From positions 1-28,257 of the IMG/VR virus record IMGVR_UViG_3300047646_000039: a DNA stretch of 28,257 nt; one strand, given 5' to 3'. Positions within the stretch are counted from its first letter, which is position 1, and every line of letters begins with the position of its first letter. A model generated the notes under the pieces. The model saw nothing but the letters and a program-made list of their open reading frames with translations. It was not told where the DNA came from and made no database searches. This DNA comes from a virus. This document shows, piece by piece, positions 7,794 through 15,825 of this stretch. The position numbers and the translations under genes were made by a program.

Positions 7794-8389
7794 AAGCTCA
7801 ACTCCGGTTTAATAGGAATATTAACAAAATTCATTTCAAATACTTCATCTGCAAGATTATGAGGTAAATCTAAATCCGCCGGTTGCAAGTCGACTGTAAG
7901 GTTAATTATATCTTTAATGATTGAATCATTATATGGTATAGTTTCAAAAAGTAATTTTTCTGCGAATCTACGCCTCAATAGACCTTTAAGAATGTTTCCG
8001 GCTACATCTTTTGTAAAAGATAAAAATTCCTGAGCCGCATCCTTATAATTTCTATTTAATAGACATTCATAAATCAAAGTACGCTTACCACTTTTCCATT
8101 TTAATGTACCGCGATTAAATGCAAAATCAGTACATGCGCCATATTGATTCTCATTCAGATATTGCCATTCGGGTAATTGTTTTTTTACTATATTTTCAGC
8201 TTCACTCATATCCAATAAAAATAATTCTTCAGCATCTATTTCGGTTATAATAGAATTAGGTTTAATGGTAAAATTATTATCCGAAGTATGGCCCCATCCA
8301 ATTGTTAAAATATCGGCACTGTCTTTATAAGCTTTTAATCTCAAAGTTTCAAAGCTCTTAGTTAATATTTCGGTTGCTTTGTTTATCAT
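7790..8389 (-). CDS. Endolysin, T4-type lysozyme (GH24 muramidase)
   Basis: A 199-residue soluble muramidase that cuts the beta-1,4 bond between MurNAc and GlcNAc. The catalytic E-8-D-5-T signature is complete: Glu14, Asp23, Thr29, in the context SFETLRLKAYKDSADILTIGWGHT split over residues 12-35. The helical C-terminal half has the usual lysozyme phrases around residues 87-137 (NQYGACTDFAFNRG, LRRRFAEKLLF). It is longer than T4 lysozyme (164) by a C-terminal tail of about 45 residues of unknown role. No signal or SAR segment is seen, so export depends on a holin. It starts the lysis cassette; no clear Shine-Dalgarno, only an A/T-rich leader. Confidence 0.92.
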   Translation of the reverse strand: MINKATEILTKSFETLRLKAYKDSADILTIGWGHTSDNNFTIKPNSIITEIDAEELFLLDMSEAENIVKKQLPEWQYLNENQYGACTDFAFNRGTLKWKSGKRTLIYECLLNRNYKDAAQEFLSFTKDVAGNILKGLLRRRFAEKLLFETIPYNDSIIKDIINLTVDLQPADLDLPHNLADEVFEMNFVNIPIKPELSL

Positions 8390-8452
8390 ATATGCGTTTA
8401 TAATTTTTACTAATTTATTTTAATCATTAAGAATCATATAAATCAGTGGTAC

Positions 8453-8908
8453 TTATTCGCGCCTGTATAATATCATTTTAGCTACGAACTGAGTTTTGTA
8501 AGCATTGCCGGTGCGGCCTATAAATACAATCCTGTAACTATCCGCTTTCTCAGAAAAGTAATAATTAAAATACCCGACAGTTGAAGATTTGACCGAGTCG
8601 CTTATTGTTTTAACCGTAAGCCATTCTCCGCTTAACCCCGAAGCCTGCATTATAATTTTTATATTGACCGAATCCTCCGTGAATTTATACCAGAATGTTG
8701 CGGTTGTATCATATTGCCTTTTATCGAATGACTGTGTAATTACAGTATCGGTACCATGCAGATAGCCTGCATATGTGACCTCATATTTGTAAACTCCGTT
8801 CGGGGCCGCATTTCCTGAATCGCTTACGGCAGTTTGCGCCTGTAAATATGACAACACACTAAGCATGAATATTATTACTATATAAAAAAGAATTTTTGAT
8901 AATTTCAT
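8453..8908 (-). CDS. Secreted beta-rich protein of unknown function
   Basis: A 151-residue protein with a classical signal peptide (basic KLSK, hydrophobic to about residue 22, likely cut near LQAQ) and a mature part rich in Thr/Ser/Tyr beta strands without Cys. A longer version from TTG at 8918-8920 is possible, but GGAG (8915-8918) lies six bases before ATG 8906-8908, which fixes the start. It lies between the capsid terminator and the lysis cassette on the same strand. Secretion is odd for a virion gene; candidates are a surface-modifying or superinfection-related moron, or a late periplasmic factor. No family recognised. Confidence 0.6.
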   Translation of the reverse strand: MKLSKILFYIVIIFMLSVLSYLQAQTAVSDSGNAAPNGVYKYEVTYAGYLHGTDTVITQSFDKRQYDTTATFWYKFTEDSVNIKIIMQASGLSGEWLTVKTISDSVKSSTVGYFNYYFSEKADSYRIVFIGRTGNAYKTQFVAKMILYRRE

Positions 8909-8934
8909 TTCAGACTCCAATATTTATTTAAGAT

Positions 8935-8968
8935 AAACCTCCAGGGTTTTAAAGAACCCTGGAGGTTT
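8935..8968. terminator. Strong hairpin terminator after the capsid gene
   Basis: A perfect 14-bp stem (8935-8948 with 8955-8968) with a 6-base loop. On the plus strand it is followed by a T-rich tract; on the minus strand, the direction of the capsid transcript, the stem is followed by TTTATCTT. Its place 12 bases past the capsid stop suggests it ends or stabilises the abundant capsid message and lowers read-through into the secreted and lysis genes. Confidence 0.8.
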
Positions 8969-8979
8969 TTGTTTTACAA

Positions 8980-9915
8980 TTATTCTAAGGAGTAACCTTT
9001 AACCTGTACAAGCGCCGTGTCATTCTGCAATGCAAGTGCCATATCCATATTAACATTATTAGTGTAAAAGTTGCCGACTAAGCCTGCATAAACCGCTTTA
9101 CATCCTACAGAGGTCAGGGCGGATAAATCTTTGCGTTCGCCCCAACGCGCTAAAAAGATTGAACTGCATTTATGATTTTCGCCGACGGTTTCTGTGAAAG
9201 GCAAATTTGCATCGCCGTTCTTTTTATACCCGGCGCCTCTTATAATGGTTTTGCCGATCAAATCAACTATGTTACCGAGTTCGTCTTTGCTTTGCCTGTA
9301 ATAGCCCAGGTTCTTGGCTATTGTTAAAATCCTGGTCTGCATAAATTCATTCATATAGCAGTGAGAAGCTCCGCCGCGTACTAATTTGAAAAAGTTTATC
9401 AGAGATTCCATAAAGGTCTGCTGGGCTGTTACCGCCGCATCGCTGTTTCCAAGTGCCGCAACCAGGCCGTTTGTTCCCGCTGTTTTTATCCAGGCATTCT
9501 TTACCATTCTTCTTAAGCCGTCAAACTCGTCGGAACCTTCGGTTGACGAATTGCCTTCAAAAAATTTTTCCTGCAATATCCAGCCTGCGTCCTCGGCTTC
9601 CAGTCCTGACTGAGTAACAAGCTCAGTTGCGACATCTTCGTTCCTGTCTTCAAGAACGCGGTCAACTTTAATGTCGAAAGAAACAATTTTCTTGGCGATC
9701 GGGTCATAGGTATTTGAGGGCGGAGTGGCTTCATTATCTTCATTCAACGGCCTGAATATTGAAGTTGTACTGCCGGTCCTTTGTTTCTTTAATGAATCGG
9801 CGTCGCCCATCTTTGAATAGAACTGAATGTCCTGCAGAGCCGGCGCGTTTTTTTCAAGTCCGGTTAAAATAACGTTTGTTAAATTATCCGACGGGCTTAT
9901 TTGTCTTAGTAACAT
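8980..9915 (-). CDS. Major capsid protein
   Basis: A 311-residue protein directly downstream of the head protease/scaffold gene, the standard position of the HK97-fold capsid subunit. Features that fit: N-terminal helical arm with ALQDIQFYSKMGDAD, a loop-rich acidic section, the FDIKVDRVLEDRNEDVATEL strand-helix (spine-like) at about 78-98, and a C-terminal LVQVKGYSLE strand. It has no transmembrane or enzymatic motif. Ribosome binding site AGAGG lies five bases before ATG. A strong terminator follows. Named mainly by order and size, with sequence character in agreement. Confidence 0.78.
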   Translation of the reverse strand: MLLRQISPSDNLTNVILTGLEKNAPALQDIQFYSKMGDADSLKKQRTGSTTSIFRPLNEDNEATPPSNTYDPIAKKIVSFDIKVDRVLEDRNEDVATELVTQSGLEAEDAGWILQEKFFEGNSSTEGSDEFDGLRRMVKNAWIKTAGTNGLVAALGNSDAAVTAQQTFMESLINFFKLVRGGASHCYMNEFMQTRILTIAKNLGYYRQSKDELGNIVDLIGKTIIRGAGYKKNGDANLPFTETVGENHKCSSIFLARWGERKDLSALTSVGCKAVYAGLVGNFYTNNVNMDMALALQNDTALVQVKGYSLE

Positions 9916-9974
9916 TTTAACCTCTGATTTTATAATTAATAATTTTCAAAACTGATAACCTGGAACCTGAGAAC

Positions 9975-10445
9975 TTATTTTCCCATCTTGGATTTTATTT
10001 CTGCAATAGCCGCGTCCTTAATATCTTTCTGAGATTTCACCTTTTCAGGTTCTTCATTTACTTTTATTTTGCCCGGGAGTGCTGAGTTCTTTTCTTTTGC
10101 GTCAAGCTTTGCCTTTGTTCCGGCATAATCAACTTTTGCATTATTCAACCAGACCTCTTTATCGGCCGGTAATATTTTTCCATCTGCAATAGCGCCGTTT
10201 ACCAGATCGTCGTTTTCTTTATGTTGCAGGGATAATTTCAGGTCGTCAAATTCTTTGCGCGGAACAAAGTTTTTTGATTCAGGTAAATTAAGCGCTGAGG
10301 CTGCCTGTGACGCGGTAATAATATCTGTAATAGTTGCATCGTCTTTTAAATTAAACTGTTTTCTTAATTCTGCAAGTTTGTCATTAATCTGTTGTTCGGT
10401 TGCGTTTTCCGGGAGTCCCAGAAATATTAATAATGCTTTGTTCAT
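9975..10445 (-). CDS. Possible nested scaffold protein from internal start
   Basis: An in-frame ATG at 10443-10445 (Met194 of the protease) would give a 156-residue scaffold without the protease domain. An AAAGG lies seven bases upstream, a plausible ribosome site. Lambda C/Nu3 and Mu I/Z make their scaffolds from such an internal start, so the arrangement has precedent. Here the evidence is the domain boundary coinciding with Met and this weak site; no direct proof. Confidence 0.4.
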   Translation of the reverse strand: MNKALLIFLGLPENATEQQINDKLAELRKQFNLKDDATITDIITASQAASALNLPESKNFVPRKEFDDLKLSLQHKENDDLVNGAIADGKILPADKEVWLNNAKVDYAGTKAKLDAKEKNSALPGKIKVNEEPEKVKSQKDIKDAAIAEIKSKMGK

Positions 10446-11024
10446 TTCTTTACCTTTAATTTTATTTTTAACTTCATCATCATTGATTAAATTAACAAAA
10501 AGGCCTACATACCCCTTATCCATAACCGCGGGATCAACTATGCCGTCAACAAATCCTTTTTTCAAAGCTTCTTTATCAGTAAGAAAAGTATCCGCGTCCA
10601 TCATGTCGGTAATTTCAGATTTGCTTAAGCCCGTTTTCTGCATGTAAATTTTAATTATAGATTCATTTATTTGCTTTAGTTGGTCTGCATTTTTCTGCAT
10701 TTCATTGTTATCGCCTGCGGCCAGCATCCAAACGTTATGAATCATAAGCATAGTGCTTTTATACATGAATACTTCTTTGCCCGCCATTGCTATAACTGAG
10801 GCAATCGAAGCGGCTATACCGTCAACATAGGTAATAACATTTTTACTCTTAAGTAAATTGTAAATGGCAATGCCGTCAAATACAGAACCGCCATAACTGT
10901 TTATATGCACTTCAAATTCAGTCGTTCCCTGTTTTTCCGCTTCATCAAGGGCCAACTGGAAATCTTTTGCGGTCAATGCACCTTCGCCAATGGTATCATA
11001 TATATAAATTTTTGCTTTCGGCAT
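9975..11024 (-). CDS. ClpP-like (S14) prohead protease fused to scaffold-like domain
   Basis: A 349-residue protein. Residues 1-165 are a ClpP-type serine protease: HINSYGGSVFDGIAIYN (40-56), nucleophile Ser73 in GIAASIAS, His96 in LMIHN, and Asp145 in DADTFLTD, the spacing matching ClpP. It would cut scaffold and capsid arms during head maturation. Residues 194-349 are helical and highly charged, beginning MNKALLIFLGLPENAT, a phrase close to the scaffold part of Mu-I-type proteins, and ending in a Lys-rich tail. It is the first gene of the leftward late operon, next to the divergent control region. Confidence 0.9.
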   Translation of the reverse strand: MPKAKIYIYDTIGEGALTAKDFQLALDEAEKQGTTEFEVHINSYGGSVFDGIAIYNLLKSKNVITYVDGIAASIASVIAMAGKEVFMYKSTMLMIHNVWMLAAGDNNEMQKNADQLKQINESIIKIYMQKTGLSKSEITDMMDADTFLTDKEALKKGFVDGIVDPAVMDKGYVGLFVNLINDDEVKNKIKGKEMNKALLIFLGLPENATEQQINDKLAELRKQFNLKDDATITDIITASQAASALNLPESKNFVPRKEFDDLKLSLQHKENDDLVNGAIADGKILPADKEVWLNNAKVDYAGTKAKLDAKEKNSALPGKIKVNEEPEKVKSQKDIKDAAIAEIKSKMGK

Positions 11025-11100
11025 TTTTTTTACTTTTTATTTTTTTATAAACTTTGAATCAAACCTAAGCCTGAAACTTTCTATTGTAAAAGGGTTTTAA

Positions 11101-11118
11101 CGCAAATATATATTTGCG
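11101..11118. promoter_or_regulatory. 18-bp perfect palindrome in the divergent late promoter region
   Basis: CGCAAATATATATTTGCG lies 76 bases before the leftward protease start (11024) and 62 bases before the rightward terminase start (11181). Because it is symmetrical it carries a TATATTTG on each strand, matching the TAnnTTTG -7 element of Bacteroidota promoters in both directions. It could be a shared promoter core, an operator for a late activator, or both. The rest of 11025-11180 is A/T-rich and holds no gene; an AGAGG ribosome site precedes 11181. Confidence 0.6.
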
Positions 11119-11180
11119 CTTATTTTACGGTTATAAGCCTGATTAGTTGTTTATTTTTTACGTGAACAAAAGAGGTTATT

Positions 11181-11672
11181 ATGAAATATGCTCCGCAGTT
11201 GATAGCTGAAATAAAATTCAAGTTTGTACATGAAGGCTTAAGCGCACGGGTTATATCGAAAGGATATGACGGTAAACCGAGCATCCAGACTATAATCAAC
11301 TGGTCAATAATTATAAATAAAGACGGTTCAAACTGGGTAAGCGAACGTGATGAATTTATTCAAAAGCAGTATGAAAAGCTTTCACCTCAAAGTCAGGCCG
11401 GTAAAATACTTGAAAGAATAAATATTTTATTGCAGAAGCCCTCCAAAAGTTTTACAACAAAAGACGCCGATGCACTTGCCAAACTTCAAAAGGTTATGGA
11501 AAAACTGATTGATAAAAATTTCCAACTGCCGGTAATGTATTCCATGCTTTCAGACTTCGTTGTTTTTCTTAAAGATAATTATATAGAACTTCTTTTGCCC
11601 GAACTTGGCTTATTAAACGCCGTAAGGCATTTCAAGAATAATCTGAAAGATAAATATGCCGGGAAATATTAA
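11181..11672 (+). CDS. Putative terminase small subunit
   Basis: A 163-residue helical protein. Residues about 17-45 look like a helix-turn-helix (EGLSARVISKGYDGKPSIQTIINW), followed by a charged oligomerisation-type helical region and a hydrophobic C-terminal helix around 120-140. It is the first gene of the rightward late operon and overlaps the large terminase start by 17 bases. The small terminase recognises phage DNA and hands it to the motor; in Mu-like phages packaging starts near the phage end. Call rests on HTH plus position. Confidence 0.68.
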   Translation: MKYAPQLIAEIKFKFVHEGLSARVISKGYDGKPSIQTIINWSIIINKDGSNWVSERDEFIQKQYEKLSPQSQAGKILERINILLQKPSKSFTTKDADALAKLQKVMEKLIDKNFQLPVMYSMLSDFVVFLKDNYIELLLPELGLLNAVRHFKNNLKDKYAGKY

Positions 11673-13164
11673 ACAACTTGACGAAGCCTTTGAAGAACTA
11701 CTGAATAAAATAACCTTTGAGGAATCAGATACCGAGTTGACGCCTGAGTTAAGGATTAAACGCCGCGCCCTTGCCGATAATGACGACTTTGAATTCTGCA
11801 AAATTTATTTTCCGCAAATATTTTTTGATTTATGGAACGCTATACACCGGCATATTAAAAGCCTTAAGCATGGCAAATATACTGTTTCAGGCAGTCGTAA
11901 ATTTGGCAAGACAGCTTTTACACTCATAACAAAATTAGTAAAACATATCTGCCTCGGCGGTATAGGATTAACCGGACTTATCCTGAGAACCCAGGACGAC
12001 GCATATGAACGCGGCGATGCTTTAATGCGGCTGATTAAGCGCAATAAAAAATTAATGTATGACTACGACGTGCAATTTCAGCAGGATAAAAAAGGGCACT
12101 GGATTGTTAATAATAAAACCTTCGTAGGTATCGGAGTCCGGGAAGGAATGCGAAATTTCTTAGATGAAGAATTTAACCGCTTTGAAGTATTAATACTTGA
12201 CGATTTATTTAACCGCATCTCGGTAACTTCAAAAGTTGATAATGAGAAAGTTTATGACTTTGTTTCCTCCGAAGCAATCGGACAAATGAATGACGACGGC
12301 CTGTTAATCTGGTTATTTAATATTATCATGCCTGATTCCCCCGGGGATAAATTTGCAAAAGAACACCCGGATAATCATTTTAACCTGCCTGCATTAAATG
12401 ACAATGAGGAAACCAACTGGCCCGAATCTAAAAAATTTACTACTGAATATTTAATCGCCTTAAGGGATTCTATGAATTATGAAATATGGATGGGCGATTA
12501 TATGAATAAGCCGGTCCTGATAGGAGAGATATTCAAAAAAGAATGGATAAGATTTATAAATATCAATACCGTGAATATTATTACTTCGCTTTCTGCAATT
12601 GATCCCAGCTACGGCAAAAGTCCCGAAGCCTGCTATAAGGGAATTATCACACTGGGAGTAACAGATAAAGGCGAACGTCCCGTAATAGATATTTATTTAA
12701 GAAAAGAAGATTATTCATACGTCTTTGATTATATAGATAATATAAGGCAAACCGCGCCGCATTGGAAAATACTTTTATTTGAAAATGATTTCTCTCAATT
12801 CCAGATAGCAAAGCCTTATTATGACGCATGGTGTGAAAGCCATAAGAAAGAAATTTCGCTTTTTGTATTCAGTACAAAATCGCTTAAGACTGACGAATAC
12901 GGTTCTGATAAAGTTTCAAGAATTATGAACCTGGTATTTCCGCACCAGACCGGCAAACTGCTGTATTCAGACAGACTTGAACATACCGCGGATTACCAGT
13001 TATTTCTTACACAATACCTCAGCTTCGGAAAGAGTACAGAAAAACTTGACGGCCTTGACGCCGAAGCTTCGGCATATATTCAGATTGCAAGTTATGTGGA
13101 TAACGGCAGCTTCAATTCCTCCGGGCACCGTAAAGCAAAAGAAAAATTATTCAGAAAGGTTTAA
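11656..13164 (+). CDS. Terminase large subunit (DNA packaging motor)
   Basis: A 502-residue two-domain motor. The ATPase domain has a Walker A variant GSRKFGKTA (79-87) and Walker B VLILDD (178-183), with the terminase-type deviant P-loop. The RNase H-like nuclease domain begins near 312 with SAIDPSYGKS (Asp316 metal ligand) and continues through LLFENDFSQFQ. It packages DNA into proheads through the portal encoded next. Comparable to Mu gp28-type terminases. Start is within the end of the small terminase gene; no strong ribosome site, so coupling is likely. Confidence 0.92.
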   Translation: MPGNIKQLDEAFEELLNKITFEESDTELTPELRIKRRALADNDDFEFCKIYFPQIFFDLWNAIHRHIKSLKHGKYTVSGSRKFGKTAFTLITKLVKHICLGGIGLTGLILRTQDDAYERGDALMRLIKRNKKLMYDYDVQFQQDKKGHWIVNNKTFVGIGVREGMRNFLDEEFNRFEVLILDDLFNRISVTSKVDNEKVYDFVSSEAIGQMNDDGLLIWLFNIIMPDSPGDKFAKEHPDNHFNLPALNDNEETNWPESKKFTTEYLIALRDSMNYEIWMGDYMNKPVLIGEIFKKEWIRFININTVNIITSLSAIDPSYGKSPEACYKGIITLGVTDKGERPVIDIYLRKEDYSYVFDYIDNIRQTAPHWKILLFENDFSQFQIAKPYYDAWCESHKKEISLFVFSTKSLKTDEYGSDKVSRIMNLVFPHQTGKLLYSDRLEHTADYQLFLTQYLSFGKSTEKLDGLDAEASAYIQIASYVDNGSFNSSGHRKAKEKLFRKV

Positions 13165-13166
13165 TA

Positions 13167-14315
13167 ATGCTTAAAGTAAATGAGCAAATCGGGCAGACGT
13201 TTGTTGATTATACTCCGTCTTTTTATAAACGTACAATCGCCAACTGGAAACAGGGATATTATAAAGAAATTACAGCCTTGTATGAACAATGCGAAACAGA
13301 TAGTTATTGCGGTGGATGTGTTGAGGCCCGCCAGGACGGGTATAAAAAGAACTGGCGCCTTACCGAAGCTTCGCAATCCAAACAGGATATTGCAATTAAA
13401 GAATTTGTTGAAGGCGTACTGCTTGAACTTGATATTTACGATTTGTTCGACTTTATACATGACGCCCGCCTGAAAGAATTTTCTGTTATCGGCTACGACT
13501 GGGAGGTAATAAACAACAAACAGGTTATTACCGCCATAAATAAAATCAATCAGAAATATTTCCGTAGGGATATGAAGGATAACAGGAAAATTAAAATCGA
13601 CTGGGGCAACCGGCTTGAGGAAATTCCCCCTGACGCCGCGCTTGTATGCGAGTCTGTTAAACTGCCTTTGCTTATTTCCGTCGCCCGCGATTTCATTTTA
13701 AAAGAATTTGGCATTGAATGCTTTGCCTCCTTTATTGAGAACTTCGGCGAAGCTTTTATAATTGCGCGCTATCCCCCCGGCGCAAGTGAGAAGTTTAAGG
13801 CCGAACTTAATGACGCCGTTAATAAACTCGGCGCATCAACGCGCGGCATTGCGCCTATCGGCTCCGAACTGCAGGTTATTGAAAGCCATAAAAATACCGG
13901 CGATCATTCCGCTTTTATAGACCTTGCTAAGACAGGAATCGTATTAACTTTATTAGGACATGAGAACGCTGTTAAAAATTCAAGTGGCCTGCAGGTGGGC
14001 CAGAACGATACGCCCTGGAAAGCTTTACGTTCAAAAACATTAAGCGATATTATCTTTATAGAAAAGTTCTTGTATAAAATGATAAAGCTTCTTGTAGATA
14101 AAAATTTCAGCGCGGTTACGCAATACCCTTTATTCAGGATTGATAATAGCGAACCGATTGACAGTACTAAGCAACTTGCGATTATAGATTCCGCATATTC
14201 AAAAGGCTATAAAATAGCAGCGGACGAATATGCAAAACTCGGCTTAATTAAGGCTGACGATCAGGAACCTTTCTTGCAACGGGATTTTAATAATCCTGCG
14301 GATGCCGGGTTTTAG
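13167..14315 (+). CDS. Portal protein, Mu gp29-like (DUF935)
   Basis: A 382-residue portal protein forming the ring at the unique head vertex. It shows family phrases such as DARLKEFSVIGYDWEV (about 92-107), FGEAFIIARYPPGASEKF (about 192-209) and a central helical region with GHENAVKNSSGLQVG. Starts two bases after the large terminase stop with AAAGG upstream. It is shorter than Mu gp29 (about 510), lacking much of the C-terminal part, and is followed not by gpF as in Mu but by a hairpin repeat and then gpG. Confidence 0.88.
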   Translation: MLKVNEQIGQTFVDYTPSFYKRTIANWKQGYYKEITALYEQCETDSYCGGCVEARQDGYKKNWRLTEASQSKQDIAIKEFVEGVLLELDIYDLFDFIHDARLKEFSVIGYDWEVINNKQVITAINKINQKYFRRDMKDNRKIKIDWGNRLEEIPPDAALVCESVKLPLLISVARDFILKEFGIECFASFIENFGEAFIIARYPPGASEKFKAELNDAVNKLGASTRGIAPIGSELQVIESHKNTGDHSAFIDLAKTGIVLTLLGHENAVKNSSGLQVGQNDTPWKALRSKTLSDIIFIEKFLYKMIKLLVDKNFSAVTQYPLFRIDNSEPIDSTKQLAIIDSAYSKGYKIAADEYAKLGLIKADDQEPFLQRDFNNPADAGF

Positions 14316-14322
14316 TTTTATT

Positions 14323-14365
14323 CCCCTCCCGGGAGGGGTGAAGGGATGGGTAAATGCCCCCTTCA
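14323..14365. repeat. GC-rich double hairpin repeat of host type
   Basis: A 16-bp perfect palindrome CCCCTCCCGGGAGGGG (14323-14338) followed at once by TGAAGGG...CCCTTCA (14339-14345 with 14359-14365). It stands in the 142-base gap between portal and gpG-like genes. It resembles the second element at 15826 and dispersed CCCTCCC/GGGAGGG repeats seen in many Bacteroidota-type genomes. It could act as a transcription pause or weak terminator, or be a passenger. Confidence 0.7.
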
Positions 14366-14457
14366 ATGGCACCTGTAGAATCGTTCGGAAGGCGTTCGTA
14401 ATAAGATTTATGGAACAAATAAGCCATGACAAGATATTTATATAGGCATTAATCAAA

Positions 14458-14910
14458 ATGGAAATAAAAGACAGCAAGCGCGACAAATTATTAAAGGCAC
14501 TTCATAGCCAAAAGCTTATGAATGAACTTGGCCTTGCCGTTATCCAGATTATAAAAGAACGTACCCGCCGCGGCAGTGATATTGAAGGCAAAAGCTATGG
14601 CGAATATTCAAAGAGCTATATAAAAGTACGTGAAAGGCACGGCCTGCCTACCAGTCCCGTCACTATGACCTTTGACGATGTTTCCGGCATGATGCAAAAA
14701 ATAGATCACCTTGTAGCGACTGATTTTTCAAATGCTTCTGTATTTATTGATGATAGGGCAAAAGAACAAATTGCCCGCTATTGGAACATGGAAGGCGCGG
14801 GACGTAAAAAGATGATAAGAACCTTCTGGGGAATAAGCCTTAAATCGGAACTTGATAAACTTGCGGCCCTCGGTTTCAAAATATTAAAAGATGTTTTAAG
14901 AAAATTATAA
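14458..14910 (+). CDS. Virion morphogenesis / tail completion protein (gpG / gpS type)
   Basis: A 150-residue basic protein of the phage virion morphogenesis family that includes Mu gpG and P2 gpS. Family-type features: RTRRGSDIEGKSYGEYSKSY (about 35-55), a central beta region, IARYWNMEGAGRKKMIRTFWGISL near 103-127, and a helical C-terminus. It probably helps attach or finish the tail. Position after the portal and before the gp36/gp37-like genes agrees. No strong ribosome site before the ATG. Confidence 0.75.
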   Translation: MEIKDSKRDKLLKALHSQKLMNELGLAVIQIIKERTRRGSDIEGKSYGEYSKSYIKVRERHGLPTSPVTMTFDDVSGMMQKIDHLVATDFSNASVFIDDRAKEQIARYWNMEGAGRKKMIRTFWGISLKSELDKLAALGFKILKDVLRKL

Positions 14911-14915
14911 ATGAC

Positions 14916-14929
14916 GCTATGCGCATAGC
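14916..14929. other. 14-bp perfect palindrome between gpG and gp36-like genes
   Basis: GCTATGCGCATAGC lies in the 36-base gap after the gpG-like gene, just before the AAGGAAGGA ribosome site of the next gene. A 14-bp symmetrical site may fold in RNA as a short loop-poor hairpin or be a protein-binding site; no function can be assigned. Confidence 0.5.
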
Positions 14930-14946
14930 AAAGGAAGGAAATATTT

Positions 14947-15393
14947 ATGACTGACTTAGTTGATATAGAATTTATTAAAAAAAACTTTCCTTTATGGAAT
15001 AAGTATTTTTTAGATGATGACGGTGAAGCGAGCGAAACGGTATTGCAGAATGACATTGACCGCGCCGCAGTTGATTTTCTTTCTTATGTCTTTTATACCA
15101 AAGATACTATACCGGAATGCTGCAAGTTTGATTTATTAAATATTGTAAAGAAGTACGGACTTGACCGAGCACTGGGAGACGTTGAGTTTGAAACAAAGCC
15201 TATGATATTAAAAGATTATGAAAGTACAATCGCAAGGCTTCAAAGTTATAAAGACGGTACGGCCGTACCGGAGGGGACAAACCTGAATTCAGATAAACCC
15301 TCCGTTATAATAAATGCCAAGCCGCGCCGCTTCGGGGAATGGTTTAATAATGATATTAATAGTTTACCCGGAGGCGATAATGTTAATTTTTGA
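14947..15393 (+). CDS. Mu gp36-like head-tail connector protein (DUF1320)
   Basis: A 148-residue protein with the DUF1320 layout: N-terminal helical region with acidic DDDGEASETVLQNDIDRAAVDFLSYV, the conserved KPMILKDYESTIARLQSYKDG (about 83-104), and a C-terminal PRRFGEWFNNDI phrase (about 126-137). The family forms part of the head-tail interface in Mu-like phages. A clear AAGGAAGG ribosome site precedes it. Its end overlaps the start of the gp37-like gene. Confidence 0.85.
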   Translation: MTDLVDIEFIKKNFPLWNKYFLDDDGEASETVLQNDIDRAAVDFLSYVFYTKDTIPECCKFDLLNIVKKYGLDRALGDVEFETKPMILKDYESTIARLQSYKDGTAVPEGTNLNSDKPSVIINAKPRRFGEWFNNDINSLPGGDNVNF

Positions 15394-15823
15394 TGACTTA
15401 AATGCAGTTATAGATTTTATTCAGGACGGCAACAAGGATTTTTATCCTGAAGTTAAAACAATAGACGCTTACAAAGGGCAATTATCGGATGCTGTTAAGA
15501 ATAATAACGTTATAAAGCTTGCAGACCGTCTGCCTGCTGTTTATGTAATTCTTATCGATTCAAAGCCGCTTGCAATTATTGAAGATTATAATTTCGATTT
15601 ATTAATCGTTACTGAAAGCAAGACATTTGACAAAAAGGAAAAGCATACCGCCGCTTTAACTATTACAGGTAAAATATGCAATTACCTGAAAGTGCATGAC
15701 GGCTTTAATTATAACGGCAAGGATTATAGTATTGAAGCCGAGGCGGTAAAAGTAGCTCACTTAATGACGGATAATAAATATTCGATTTATCAGATAAGCC
15801 TGCCAATTAAAGATTTGAAATAA
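15380..15823 (+). CDS. Mu gp37-like protein (DUF1834)
   Basis: A 147-residue protein. The start chosen is ATG 15380-15382, five bases after a perfect GGAGG (15370-15374); a longer frame back to 15314 has no such signal and would overlap the upstream gene by 80 bases. The sequence LADRLPAVYVILIDSKPLA...NFDLLIVTESKTF...AALTITGKICNYL is the DUF1834 pattern, a tail-terminator-type fold at the tail end of Mu-like phages. Last gene of the rightward operon; a hairpin follows its stop by two bases. Confidence 0.82.
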   Translation: MLIFDDLNAVIDFIQDGNKDFYPEVKTIDAYKGQLSDAVKNNNVIKLADRLPAVYVILIDSKPLAIIEDYNFDLLIVTESKTFDKKEKHTAALTITGKICNYLKVHDGFNYNGKDYSIEAEAVKVAHLMTDNKYSIYQISLPIKDLK

Positions 15824-15825
15824 CT

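Noticed and set aside
8918-8920. TTG start for the secreted protein
   Set aside because: GGAG overlaps this codon and is correctly spaced for the ATG at 8906-8908.
13180-13473. Alternative plus-strand frame at the portal start
   Set aside because: Contained in the portal gene, which has clear DUF935 features.
15314-15379. Upstream start of the gp37-like gene
   Set aside because: No ribosome site; GGAGG marks the ATG at 15380.
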